From assembly GCF_014649535.1 (NCBI RefSeq), contig NZ_BMTF01000001.1, positions 372,407 to 436,406 on the forward strand: a stretch of 64,000 nt of DNA, in the 5' to 3' direction. Source of the stretch: Streptomyces gelaticus. GTDB lineage: Bacteria > Actinomycetota > Actinomycetes > Streptomycetales > Streptomycetaceae. Position 1 is the first letter of the stretch; every line of letters starts with the position of its first letter. Shown here piece by piece: positions 1 through 10,958 of the stretch. Below the pieces are notes generated by a model that did not search any database, was not told the DNA's origin, and saw nothing but the letters and a program-made list of their open reading frames with translations. Made by a program: the position numbers and the translations under genes.

Positions 1-936
1 CTGGTCGTGACCGCGGTCGCCGTCGCCGCTCTGCTGGTCTTCGCCATCGGCGCGTTCACCGACTTCGACGCGGCCCGTCTCGACGACATCCCGGTCGACA
101 CCGACGCGTTCGGCTCCTCGTCCTGGCTGCCCTTCGGACTGCTCGGGATCTGGGCCGCCTTCCCCTTCGGCATGTGGTTCTTCCTGGGCGTCGAAGGCGT
201 GCCGCTCGCCGCCGAGGAGGCCAGGGACCCGGTCAGGTCGATGCCGAAGGCGCTCGCCATTTCGCTGACCGTGCTGGTGGGGCTGGCGGTGCTGACCTTC
301 CTCTCCGCCACCGGCGCCCAGGGCGCGAAGGCCATCCAGGAAGCGGGCAATCCCCTCGTGGTCGCCCTGGAGGGCGAGGGCGGTCCCACCGGTCTGAGCC
401 GCTTCGTCAACTACGCCGGCCTGGCGGGCCTGGTGGCCTCGTTCTTCTCGCTGATCTTCGCCGGGTCCCGGCAGTTGTTCGCGCTCTCCCGGGCCGGCTA
501 CCTGCCGCGCTTCCTCTCACTGACCAACCGGCGCAAGTCCCCCTACCTCGGCCTGCTGATTCCCGGCGCGATCGGCTTCGCCGCCTGGATCGGCAACGGG
601 GGACGGATGCTGAACGTCGCCGTCTTCGGCGCCACCATCAGCTACGCGCTGATGGCGCTCTCCCACATGGTGCTGCGCCGCCGAGAACCACACCTCGAAC
701 GGCCCTACCGCACGCCCGGCGGCGCGCTCACCTCGTCCGTGGCATTCGTGCTGGCATGCTCGGCGCTGGTGGCGACCTTCCTGGTGGACCGCGACGCGGC
801 GTTCATCGCCCTCGGCGTGTACGGGGCGGCGCTGGCCCACTTCGCGTTCTACAGCCGCCACCGCCTCGTCGCGAGCGCCCCGGAGGAGGAGTTCGCCGCC
901 CTGGCCGCGGCCGAGGCCGAATTGTCACGGACCTGA
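1..936 (+). CDS. Ethanolamine permease-type APC transporter (5' truncated)
   Basis: This is the C-terminal 311 codons of an amino acid/polyamine/organocation (APC) permease; the N-terminal membrane segments lie outside the window. What remains shows about six or seven hydrophobic helices. The helix with FFLGVEGVPLAAEE, followed by a DPVRSMPKA loop, is typical of the ethanolamine permease branch. A second recognisable stretch is the FAGSRQLFALSRAGYLPR segment. The cytoplasmic tail ends in an Ala/Glu-rich stretch. The next gene downstream, on the same strand about 110 bp away, is a gamma-glutamyl hydrolase-like amidotransferase. In Streptomyces, permeases of this kind sit with gamma-glutamylation enzymes (GlnA4/GlnA3-like) for ethanolamine or polyamine use. 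The family call is firm. The substrate is inferred from motif resemblance and context. Confidence 0.8.
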   Translation: MVVTAVAVAALLVFAIGAFTDFDAARLDDIPVDTDAFGSSSWLPFGLLGIWAAFPFGMWFFLGVEGVPLAAEEARDPVRSMPKALAISLTVLVGLAVLTFLSATGAQGAKAIQEAGNPLVVALEGEGGPTGLSRFVNYAGLAGLVASFFSLIFAGSRQLFALSRAGYLPRFLSLTNRRKSPYLGLLIPGAIGFAAWIGNGGRMLNVAVFGATISYALMALSHMVLRRREPHLERPYRTPGGALTSSVAFVLACSALVATFLVDRDAAFIALGVYGAALAHFAFYSRHRLVASAPEEEFAALAAAEAELSRT

Positions 937-1044
937 ACAGGACCGCGACACAAGGGCGTTGTCCCTGTGCCCGCACCTGCCACGTCCGTACGAGGCAGGA
1001 GCCGCACCACGACCGAGCAGCCAACGAACCAGAGGAGGGGCTCC

Positions 1045-4329
<3,285 letters not shown>

Positions 4330-4388
4330 GTACAACACAATGTCTCTTCGACGCGGCTGCGTCGTCGTCCTTGAGGCGGCGATTCGGC

Positions 4389-4458
4389 GTACTGCTTTGG
4401 TAGTACGGCCGTGGCCCCATTGTCCTCCTGGGGAGGGTAGCTCTCCCTCCGGAGAGCT
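4389..4458. promoter_or_regulatory. Two candidate operator palindromes between DMT permease and FhuF-like gene
   Basis: Within the 243-bp divergent intergenic region there are two inverted repeats. One is GTACT-N8-AGTAC (4389-4406). The other is AGCTCTCC-CTCC-GGAGAGCT (4439-4458), a perfect 8-bp dyad. Either could bind a dimeric repressor acting on one or both flanking genes; the second could also form an RNA hairpin in a long leader. No known regulator is assigned. Confidence 0.3.
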
Positions 4459-4572
4459 CAGGCCCTCGCGCAGCCCTCCACCCGTGGGGGGTACGGTGCA
4501 CGGCGGGCCGTGGCATGTCAGGGGCCGAGCGGTCCGGGCCGAGGACCGGAGAGCCGAGAGGGAGCGCAATCG

Positions 4573-5253
4573 ATGGACGGGTCCGCGGCGGCCTCGGTGG
4601 GCGGATTCTTCGCGCTGCGGACCACCGCGCCGCCCGATGCGGCGCACCGCCCGCTGGCACGGTTGTACGCGGGGGAGCAGGCCCCGCTCACGGCCCGGAT
4701 CGACACCGTCGCCGCCCGGCTGGGCACCCCCGAGCGCCGAGTGGCCGCCTCCGTCGCGCACCTGGGACTGGCTTCCCGCTTCTGGTCGGTGGCCCTCGGA
4801 CCGGCGGCACTGACCGGCAGCTTCCCGGGCCTCTCGCCCAGCGCCCTCCACTGGGACCCGCGGCACCCGGCACCCGACGATCTCTGGCTGGACGGCACCG
4901 AGTCGCTGCCCGGCACCGCGTGCCGGATCCGGGAGGCCGTCCAGTACGGCCACCTGGTGCCCCTCGCCGGGGCGATCCACCGGGACGGCCCGCTGTCCGA
5001 CCGGCTGCTCCAGGGCAACGCGGGGTCCGCGCTGGCAGGAGCGCTGCGCCAGCTCCTCGCCTGGGCGCGAACGCACCGCCGCCCCGAGGTGGCCGCGCGG
5101 GCCCGCGCACTGACCGCCGAACTCTTCGACCACCCGGACCTGCGGAACACCGGCGCACCGCACGACGCGGCGTTCCGTCGGCGCAGTTGCTGTCTCTACT
5201 ACCGCACACCGGCCGGCGGCCTGTGCGGTGACTGCGTCTTCGATAGCGTCTGA
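4573..5253 (+). CDS. FhuF-like (2Fe-2S)-binding protein, putative siderophore-iron reductase
   Basis: A 226-aa soluble protein. The C-terminus carries CC-x10-C-x2-C (CCLYYRTPAGGLCGDC), the distinctive iron-sulfur motif of the FhuF family of ferric-siderophore reductases. No membrane segment or signal peptide is present, so it is cytoplasmic. Proteins of this type release iron from imported ferric siderophores by reduction. The siderophore uptake genes at 11.9-15.1 kb and the FprA-type ferredoxin reductase at 16.6 kb are plausible partners, but they are not in the same operon. ATG 4573 follows a GAGAGGGAG purine stretch at suitable spacing. No iron box is obvious in its promoter. Confidence 0.72.
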   Translation: MDGSAAASVGGFFALRTTAPPDAAHRPLARLYAGEQAPLTARIDTVAARLGTPERRVAASVAHLGLASRFWSVALGPAALTGSFPGLSPSALHWDPRHPAPDDLWLDGTESLPGTACRIREAVQYGHLVPLAGAIHRDGPLSDRLLQGNAGSALAGALRQLLAWARTHRRPEVAARARALTAELFDHPDLRNTGAPHDAAFRRRSCCLYYRTPAGGLCGDCVFDSV

Positions 5254-5525
5254 CACCGTGCGCGCATTCTTGACGCCCATCACCGGGACCCGAGAATGAC
5301 CGCGCTCCAACCAATGTTGTCCAAGGAGAGTTGCGCACCCGGCACCTTTGCCATCGACCGCTGCGTCCAGTCGGCCGGCCTCGACGGTGCGGCGCGCACG
5401 CGCACCCATCTGACCACCGATGACGTCCGATCGGCCCGCTCGCTCTCCTTCACGGTCGGCGGAGGGCCGTCGGCCTGGGGCACTTCCGCCTCGGACGCCC
5501 CGCCCGCACTGGGCCGACCGTGGTC
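5254..5525. other. Intergenic region without a recognisable gene
   Basis: No open frame here has Streptomyces-like third-position bias together with a start and ribosome site. A weak pair of inverted arms, CATTCT (5265-5270) and AGAATG (5293-5298), flanks a TTGACG-like hexamer. I see no convincing promoter or RNA. Confidence 0.4.
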
Positions 5526-5555
5526 GTGGGGCGGGCGGCGTCCCGCCCGCCCCAC
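5526..5555 (-). terminator. Strong hairpin terminator after the HATPase gene
   Basis: A perfect 13-bp GC-rich stem with a CGTC tetraloop lies 3 bp beyond the stop codon of the minus-strand HATPase gene. There is no U-run, as is usual for Streptomyces terminators. Confidence 0.75.
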
Positions 5556-5558
5556 AGC

Positions 5559-6014
5559 TCAACTGCTCAGTTCGAACTCGGCCCGGATGCGCTTGCCCAC
5601 CGGCACGCGCTCGGCGGTCAGCCGGTCGCACAGCGCCACCACGATCTCCATGCCGTGGCCGCCCGGGCGTGCCGGGTCGGGGGAGTAGAACAGCGGCAGC
5701 GCGGTGCTGGAGTCGTACACCGTGACGCTGACGCGCTCCGCGGTGCCCTCCAGCTCCAGCAGATACGGGCCCTGGCTGTAGCGGTCGGCGTTGGTGACCA
5801 GCTCGCTCACCGCCAGCAGCAGATCGCTGCGGGTGTGCTCACCGAAGACCGCGAGCCACTCGGCGGCCAGCCGGACCAGAAAGCGGTCGGCCAGTTCCCG
5901 GGCCTGCGCGATGCAGCCTGGCTCGCCGTCGAACACCTCGGCGCTGTGCAGAACCTCCGTGGACCGGTCCGGGCAGGGGCAGTCGGCCGGTCGCGGGGTG
6001 ACCTGTTCGTTCAT
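5559..6014 (-). CDS. ATP-binding anti-sigma regulatory factor-like protein (HATPase_c_2)
   Basis: A 151-aa single-domain GHKL ATPase of the RsbW/SpoIIAB-like type that is very numerous in Streptomyces. The N-box is LLLAVSELVTNADRYS and the G1-like box is GGHGMEIV. The N-terminus has a short Cys/Pro-rich stretch (PADCPCPDRS) not needed for the fold. Relatives are thought to act as serine kinases or anti-sigma factors that bind anti-anti-sigma partners. No sigma or STAS gene lies beside it, so its partner is unknown. It is monocistronic, with a strong terminator immediately after the stop. Upstream lie remnants of a histidine kinase. Confidence 0.8.
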   Translation of the reverse strand: MNEQVTPRPADCPCPDRSTEVLHSAEVFDGEPGCIAQARELADRFLVRLAAEWLAVFGEHTRSDLLLAVSELVTNADRYSQGPYLLELEGTAERVSVTVYDSSTALPLFYSPDPARPGGHGMEIVVALCDRLTAERVPVGKRIRAEFELSS

Positions 6015-6113
6015 GTGCTCCAGCCAGGGCGACGCAGGGGTGTTCGGTGACAGCTTCTCGACGTCCGCCTACCCGCGACGAACGGTCCCACTCCGGGGAG
6101 AACCCAGCAGTTC

Positions 6114-6353
6114 TCAGCCAAGAACGGGCCGCCCGGCCATGGTGTCCGTGACGAGCGGTTCCGCCCCGGCGCGCACGGGCACGTCGGGGGAGGCCGGCAG
6201 CGTGAAAGCGGATGCGGGTGCCTTCGGAGGTCTCCTCGTCCAGCCAGATCCGCCCCCACCGTGGAACTCCACGATCTTCCGGCACGGCGCCAGACCGATG
6301 CCCGTTGCCTCGTACGCGTCCCTGCCGTGCAGACGCTGGAAGATGACGAACAC
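6114..6353 (-). pseudogene. Frameshifted C-terminal remnant of a sensor histidine kinase
   Basis: Reading the minus strand gives [33 protein letters not shown]. This is the F and G2 boxes of a histidine-kinase ATPase domain. The reading then shifts by two bases in the C-run at 6251-6257 and continues [16 protein letters not shown]. It shifts by one more base at the AAA at 6205-6207 and returns to frame with [10 protein letters not shown]. The two indels sum to +3. Everything N-terminal to VFVIF (sensor, DHp, N box) is missing or unrecognisable. This is a decayed kinase or a segment with sequencing errors. It directly precedes the HATPase gene on the same strand. Confidence 0.65.
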
Positions 6354-6660
6354 CGGCCGGAGAGCCGCCCGAGGGGAGTCCGGCCACGCTCCACCCCCTG
6401 GTACGCACGCCCCTGGTACGCACGGCACGGCCCGGCCCCGGCCGTCCGGCAGCGAAGCATATGGGGACAGGCCGGTGGAGGAGCGCCGGGGCAGGGGCGG
6501 CGCGGTCGTCGGGGCCGAGCCCGGGAACGGCGCCGAACGGCCGTGAAGTCACGCGAACGGAGCAGCATCAGGTGCATGGCAGACTTGATCGGGGCGTTCG
6601 GCCCGGCAGAAGCAGGTACGGCGGTCGGCGCCACGAGAGACGGACGGCAGAGGAACGGCA
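6354..6660. other. Intergenic region, promoter side of the SDR gene
   Basis: No supported gene. The stretch lies between the kinase remnant and the Zn-finger SDR gene and presumably holds the SDR promoter. It contains a short tandem repeat at 6396-6424. Confidence 0.4.
6396..6424. repeat. Two tandem copies of a 15-bp unit
   Basis: CCCTGGTACGCACG occurs twice with a 15-bp period (6396-6409 and 6411-6424). It lies just outside the pseudogene and may mark replication slippage. Confidence 0.6.
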
Positions 6661-8145
6661 ATGACGGTGACAGAGGACAGCGCGGAGCTCGCTCCCGGAA
6701 CTGAGGAGTTCGGTCCCGGAATCGACCCGGAGCGGCTGGCCGTCTGCCTGAGCGTGCTCGACGAACTCGACACCATCGAGATCGATCACCCCGACGCCAT
6801 CGCCGTGCGCCGTGCCACGGCCGGTATCTACCGGACGGTGAAGCAGCGCCGCCGCCAGGAGCGCCGTGCCGCCAAGACCGCGCACGACAAGGCGGTCACC
6901 GAGGCCACCGCGACCGGCTCGGCCGACCGGATCGACGACGAGACCCAGGGGGTCCTGCCGTCCTCGTCCACCCGTGGTGAGATCGCGGGTGTGCTCCAGC
7001 GGCCCCGGTCCTGCTACATCTGCAAGACCAGGTACGTGGAGGTGGACGCGTTCTACCACCAGCTGTGCCAGTCGTGCGCACGGGAGAACCGCGCGCGCCG
7101 CGACGCACGGACCGACCTCACCGGCCGGCGCGCGCTCCTGACCGGCGGCCGCGCCAAGATCGGTATGTACATCGCGCTGCGGCTGCTGCGCGACGGTGCG
7201 CACACCACCATCACCACCCGCTTCCCCAATGACGCGATCCGCCGCTTCAAGGCGATGCCGGACAGCGACGAGTGGATCCACCGGCTGAAGATCGTCGGCA
7301 TCGACCTGCGCGACCCCGCCCAGGTCGTCGCGCTCGCCGACTCGGTCGCCGCCGAGGGCCCGCTGGACATCCTGATCAACAACGCGGCCCAGACGGTGCG
7401 CCGCTCCGCGAACGCGTACAGCGAGCTGGTCAACGCCGAGTCCGTACCGCTCCCGGCGGGCGAGCTGCCCGCCGCCGAGGTCATCGGCACCTTCGGCAGC
7501 GGCACCGTCGACCGGGTCGCGGCCCTGCCGTCCGCCCGCAAGGAAGGTCTGAGCGCGCAGGACGTCACCGAGCTCGCCCTGGTCACCGGCTCCGCCTCGC
7601 TGGAGCGGATCGCCGCCGGGACGGCGATCGACGCGGGCGGACTGGTGCCCGACCTGCACCACACCAACAGCTGGATCCAGACCGTCGAGGAGGTCGAGCC
7701 GATCGAGTTGCTGGAAGTCCAGCTCTGCAACTCCACCGCCCCGTTCATTCTGATCAGCCGGCTCCGCCCGGCCATGGCGGCGACGGCAGCCAAGCGTGCC
7801 TACGTGGTCAACGTATCCGCGATGGAGGGCGTTTTCAGCCGCGGCTACAAGGGCGCGGGTCACCCGCACACGAACATGGCCAAGGCCGCCCTGAACATGC
7901 TCACCCGTACGAGCGCCCAGGAGATGTTCGAGAAGGACGGCATCCTGATGACCGCCGTCGACACCGGCTGGATCACCGACGAGCGCCCGCACCCCGACAA
8001 GATCCGGCTTGCAGAGGAGGGCTTCCACGCCCCGCTCGACCTGGTCGACGGCGCCGCCCGGGTCTACGACCCGATCGTGCGCGGCGAGGACGGCGAGGAT
8101 CTGTACGGCTGCTTCCTCAAGGACTATGCGCCCGCCAACTGGTAG
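6661..8145 (+). CDS. SDR-family oxidoreductase with N-terminal zinc-finger extension
   Basis: A 494-aa protein. Residues 1-150 are an extension with a basic helix (KQRRRQERRAAK) and a CxxC...CxxC zinc-ribbon-like motif (Cys118, 121, 136, 139). The rest is a short-chain dehydrogenase Rossmann domain: TGGRAKIG nucleotide-binding loop at 161-168, a basic TTRFP segment after beta-2, and LINNAAQ after beta-4. The usual YxxxK active site reads T404-N-M-A-K408, so Lys is kept but the catalytic Tyr is replaced by Thr. An insertion of about 100 residues follows LINNAAQ. It is probably cytoplasmic. The altered active site suggests unusual chemistry or a binding role. It is monocistronic, followed by a hairpin with a short U-run. 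Confidence 0.75.
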   Translation: MTVTEDSAELAPGTEEFGPGIDPERLAVCLSVLDELDTIEIDHPDAIAVRRATAGIYRTVKQRRRQERRAAKTAHDKAVTEATATGSADRIDDETQGVLPSSSTRGEIAGVLQRPRSCYICKTRYVEVDAFYHQLCQSCARENRARRDARTDLTGRRALLTGGRAKIGMYIALRLLRDGAHTTITTRFPNDAIRRFKAMPDSDEWIHRLKIVGIDLRDPAQVVALADSVAAEGPLDILINNAAQTVRRSANAYSELVNAESVPLPAGELPAAEVIGTFGSGTVDRVAALPSARKEGLSAQDVTELALVTGSASLERIAAGTAIDAGGLVPDLHHTNSWIQTVEEVEPIELLEVQLCNSTAPFILISRLRPAMAATAAKRAYVVNVSAMEGVFSRGYKGAGHPHTNMAKAALNMLTRTSAQEMFEKDGILMTAVDTGWITDERPHPDKIRLAEEGFHAPLDLVDGAARVYDPIVRGEDGEDLYGCFLKDYAPANW

Positions 8146-8182
8146 GCGAGCGGTGATGCGGCGTACGTGAGGTGCTGAGGAT

Positions 8183-8214
8183 CCGGTCGGGAGTCGCTTC
8201 CGGCCGGGTCTTTT
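8183..8214 (+). terminator. Rho-independent terminator after the SDR gene
   Basis: An 8-bp stem (one G-U pair), a 9-nt loop and a GTCTTTT tail lie 37 bp after the SDR stop codon. It is one of the few U-tailed hairpins in this window. Confidence 0.65.
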
Positions 8215-8493
8215 GCCTATGCGGTGGCTGAAAGTGGCCTAGAGCACACGTTCCATCGAGCGCGGAGGCGCTCATTTGGTTACCCTGATGTGAACGGACG
8301 TAATCGAGGAGTCCACAAACCTTCCTCGACCGTCCCGGGACAGGCTTTCAACCAAGTCGCCGTCCCGCCCCCGTACCCGGCGCCACCGCGACCGAACTGT
8401 TCTTGCCCCTGCCCCACCACGGGCGGCCGACGTCCGGCAATGAGGCCGGGACATCGGCGATGCCCGGGGCTACGTGACACAAAGGAGTGCGCG

Positions 8494-8670
8494 GTGACGA
8501 CACCGGAACTGACGAAGCACGAGAAGCGACCGGCCGAACGGCACGGAGACCGGGCCCGCGAGCCCGAGAAGCTCCGGAACATCGAGGTCTGGGCCAGGTC
8601 CGCACCGATCCGTCTGGCCGGCTACGAGGACGACCTCGCCGAGCCGCACATCCTGCCGGGAATCGACTGA
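8494..8670 (+). CDS. Small uncharacterised protein (58 aa), possible peptide precursor
   Basis: GTG 8494 is preceded by AAAGGAG (8481-8487) at 6-7 nt, the best ribosome site in the area, and the frame has good third-position GC. The product is hydrophilic. A charged N-terminal half (TKHEKRPAERHGDRAREPEK) is followed by a C-terminal half reading RNIEVWARSAPIRLAGYEDD and ending EPHILPGID. There is no Cys and no membrane segment. The two-part layout resembles a leader/core peptide, but no modifying enzyme, protease or exporter lies next to it, so that is speculation. A 23-bp hairpin closes the transcript unit 20 bp downstream, so it is transcribed alone. I do not recognise the family. Confidence 0.7.
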   Translation: MTTPELTKHEKRPAERHGDRAREPEKLRNIEVWARSAPIRLAGYEDDLAEPHILPGID

Positions 8671-8689
8671 CTCCGCTTTACCCCGGCAT

Positions 8690-8743
8690 CACCACACCGA
8701 GCTCCGGACCGCCGCACCGTGCGGTCCGGAGCTCGGTGTGGTG
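8690..8743. terminator. Very strong (23-bp perfect stem) bidirectional hairpin
   Basis: Perfect 23-bp arms at 8690-8712 and 8721-8743 surround an 8-nt loop. The hairpin sits between the 58-aa gene (plus) and the lipase maturation factor-like gene (minus), so it can end transcription from both sides. Confidence 0.85.
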
Positions 8744-8810
8744 GTGTCCTCGGAATGACGTGGCACCGTACCCGCTGCGCGGCGGCAACTTCGACGGCTC
8801 GGGCTGCACC

Positions 8811-8839
8811 TTCCCGGCCGGGGAACTCCCGGCCGGGAA
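8811..8839 (-). terminator. Hairpin terminator of the LMF/DUF1990/YndJ unit
   Basis: Perfect 12-bp arms (TTCCCGGCCGGG and its complement) with a 5-nt loop lie about 125 bp beyond the stop of the lipase maturation factor-like gene. No U-run is present. Confidence 0.6.
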
Positions 8840-8964
8840 CGGGAGATAGGCGGCACCGCCTTCCTTTTCCCCTGCTCCGCGCCGGGCAAGCCGTCCCTGC
8901 GCATCTTCGCGCTCTCGCTCCAACCGGCTGCGCGCGGCAGGGCGTTGGAAGCACGCGTGGGTGT

Positions 8965-10401
8965 TCAAGATCGCCTGGTCGGGCTGATCCAAGAGGGGCC
9001 GAGCGAGACGGGGCGCATGAAGTCCCGCACATAGGTCCGGTGCCACCAGCACCCGGTGGCCCGCAGTTCGCGCCAGGACGTGTACCGGTAGTGGTACACC
9101 CTGGCACGGACGTGTGCGGGCGGAACGCCGGGGAACGGGTTGTGGCGCAGCAGCCGCAGGGTGTCCCGGTCGTTCTCCAGCAGCCTCTCCACGAACGGGC
9201 CGAACCACGGACGGGCGTACACGGGGGACAGCGCCGCGAACCACATCAGCCAGTCCAGCCGCAGATGGTACGGGGCGAACTGGCGGGGCATCCGGCGCAG
9301 ATCGCCCGGCTTGCCGCGGAAGCCGTACTCCCGCCAGACGGTGCCGTCGTGGAGCACCTCCTCGTCCGTGCCCTCGACCACCACCTCCAGCCGGACCCGG
9401 CTGATGCTGCCGAACGCGCCGTAGGTGTTGACCAGGTGCAGCGGGTCGAACGAGCGGTTCATCACCTGGCGGCGGGAGACCAGATTGCGCGCCGGACGGT
9501 AGCTGAGGAAGACGACCAGCGCGAAGGCCGCCAGGACGACGATCTCGTACCAGAGCGGCGGAGCGGACTGGGCCGGCGGCGTGGCGAACAGGGACCAGTC
9601 CACGGCCGGCAGCGCCAGGGTGATCGTCAGCCAGTTCAGCCAGGCGAAGTTCCCCGAGAAGACCAGCCACAGCTGGGTGACGATCATCAGCCCCGCCGCC
9701 GCGCTCGCCACCGGCTGCGGAGTGAACAGGAGCACCGGCACCAGGAGTTGCGTGACGTGGTTGGCCGCCACCTCGGCCCGGTGCACGGACTTCGGCAGCC
9801 GGTGGAAGAACCAGCTCAGCGGCCCCGGCATCGGCTGGGTCTCGTGGTGGAAATACAGACACGTCAGCCTGCGCCAGCACTCGTCGCCGCGGATCTTGAT
9901 CAGACCGGCACCGAACTCGACCCGGAACAGCACCCAGCGCAGCAGCCACAGCACCAGGACCGGCGGAGCCGTGTGCGCGTTGCCGAGAAAGACGGCGAGG
10001 AACCCGGTCTCCAGCAGCAGCGATTCCCAGCCGAAGCCGTACCAGGTCTGGCCGACCTGGACGATCGACAGATAGAGCGCCCAGGGCAGCGCCCAGAGCA
10101 CCATCGCAGCCCAGAGCGGAAGGTGCGAGTCCGCGCCCGCGAGCAGGGCGACGGCGATCGCGCAGCCGGTCCAGGAGACGGCGGCGAAGAAACGGTCGCT
10201 GTAGTGGAGCCTGAAGAGTCCGGGGGCGCTGCGCCAGTCCGTGCGCCGCAGGAAGTCGGGTACGGGCAGCATGCCGCGTTCGCCGATCAGCGCCCGGAAC
10301 TGGAGCGCGGCGGTGAGGAACGCGAACAGGTAGATACCGGCGAGAGCGCGCTGGAAGACCAGCCGGCTGAGCCAGTACCCGTCTGCGGTGAACCACTCCA
10401 T
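8965..10401 (-). CDS. Lipase maturation factor family membrane protein
   Basis: A 478-aa integral membrane protein with many aromatic-rich helices. The opening WLSRLVFQRALAGIYLFAFL, the luminal-type loop GLIKIRGDECWRRLTCLYFHHETQPMPGPLSW split around the helices, and the C-terminal MPRQFAPYHLRLDWLMWFAAL domain are characteristic of the LMF1/LMF2-like family. In animals these proteins help dimeric lipases fold in the ER; bacterial roles are not established. ATG 10401 begins directly at the first helix region. It follows the DUF1990 gene (gap 29 bp) and is the last gene of the unit that starts with the YndJ-like gene. An envelope or secreted-lipid role is only inferred. Confidence 0.8.
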   Translation of the reverse strand: MEWFTADGYWLSRLVFQRALAGIYLFAFLTAALQFRALIGERGMLPVPDFLRRTDWRSAPGLFRLHYSDRFFAAVSWTGCAIAVALLAGADSHLPLWAAMVLWALPWALYLSIVQVGQTWYGFGWESLLLETGFLAVFLGNAHTAPPVLVLWLLRWVLFRVEFGAGLIKIRGDECWRRLTCLYFHHETQPMPGPLSWFFHRLPKSVHRAEVAANHVTQLLVPVLLFTPQPVASAAAGLMIVTQLWLVFSGNFAWLNWLTITLALPAVDWSLFATPPAQSAPPLWYEIVVLAAFALVVFLSYRPARNLVSRRQVMNRSFDPLHLVNTYGAFGSISRVRLEVVVEGTDEEVLHDGTVWREYGFRGKPGDLRRMPRQFAPYHLRLDWLMWFAALSPVYARPWFGPFVERLLENDRDTLRLLRHNPFPGVPPAHVRARVYHYRYTSWRELRATGCWWHRTYVRDFMRPVSLGPSWISPTRRS

Positions 10402-10430
10402 CGCTTCCAGTATCGGCCCACCGGCTCCGC

Positions 10431-10958
10431 TCAGCCCTTCAGCCCGGCACGCTCCTCGGCCACGATCCGGCGCAGCGTGGCTCCGAGCCGGCGGGCGTAC
10501 CACCGCTGCGCCACCGGCACGAGCGGGCCCGCGAGGCGGGTGTACCAGGCATCCGGGCGGCTGAACGCCGTGACGGTGAACCACACCGTCCCGTCGTCCG
10601 CCGACTCCACCACGAAGGACTCCTCGCCGCACTCGGGGTGTTCGTCCAGCGTCCCGTACCCGAATCCGATGAGGTGCTGCTCGTACGCCGCCCAGACGAC
10701 GCGGCAGGGGGCGGCGAACCGGAACGGGCCGACGCCGAGGGACACCCGGACGGACACCCCGGCCTCGGCGCGGTCCGCCGACGCCCGGACTTCGGCTCCG
10801 GAGGTGCGGTGCATGCGCCAGCCGGTGACGGCGGCGCCCGCCGCCTCGAAGTCGGCCCGGCCGCGGCCGACCCGGGTGCGGTGGTGGAGATGGTGGTAAC
10901 CGTCCGGAAGCGGGCCGAGGCGGGTGGCTCCGACCTCGGGGTAGGTGAATGCGTTCAT
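10431..10958 (-). CDS. DUF1990 family protein
   Basis: A 175-aa soluble protein of the DUF1990 family, a START/SRPBCC-like fold. Family features are the N-terminal FTYPEVGATR, GYHHLHHRTRVGRG, the central FGYGTLDEHPECGEESF and the C-terminal RRIVAEERAGL. Such folds often hold a hydrophobic ligand, but no substrate is known. The start codon overlaps the stop of the upstream YndJ-like gene in an ATGA, so the two are translationally coupled. With the membrane proteins on either side, a lipid-binding role is possible but unproven. Confidence 0.82.
   Translation of the reverse strand: MNAFTYPEVGATRLGPLPDGYHHLHHRTRVGRGRADFEAAGAAVTGWRMHRTSGAEVRASADRAEAGVSVRVSLGVGPFRFAAPCRVVWAAYEQHLIGFGYGTLDEHPECGEESFVVESADDGTVWFTVTAFSRPDAWYTRLAGPLVPVAQRWYARRLGATLRRIVAEERAGLKG

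Noticed and set aside
8690..8743. Long perfect hairpin considered as a transposon end or small-RNA gene
   Set aside because: There is no transposase or target duplication, and its position between convergent genes fits a terminator.
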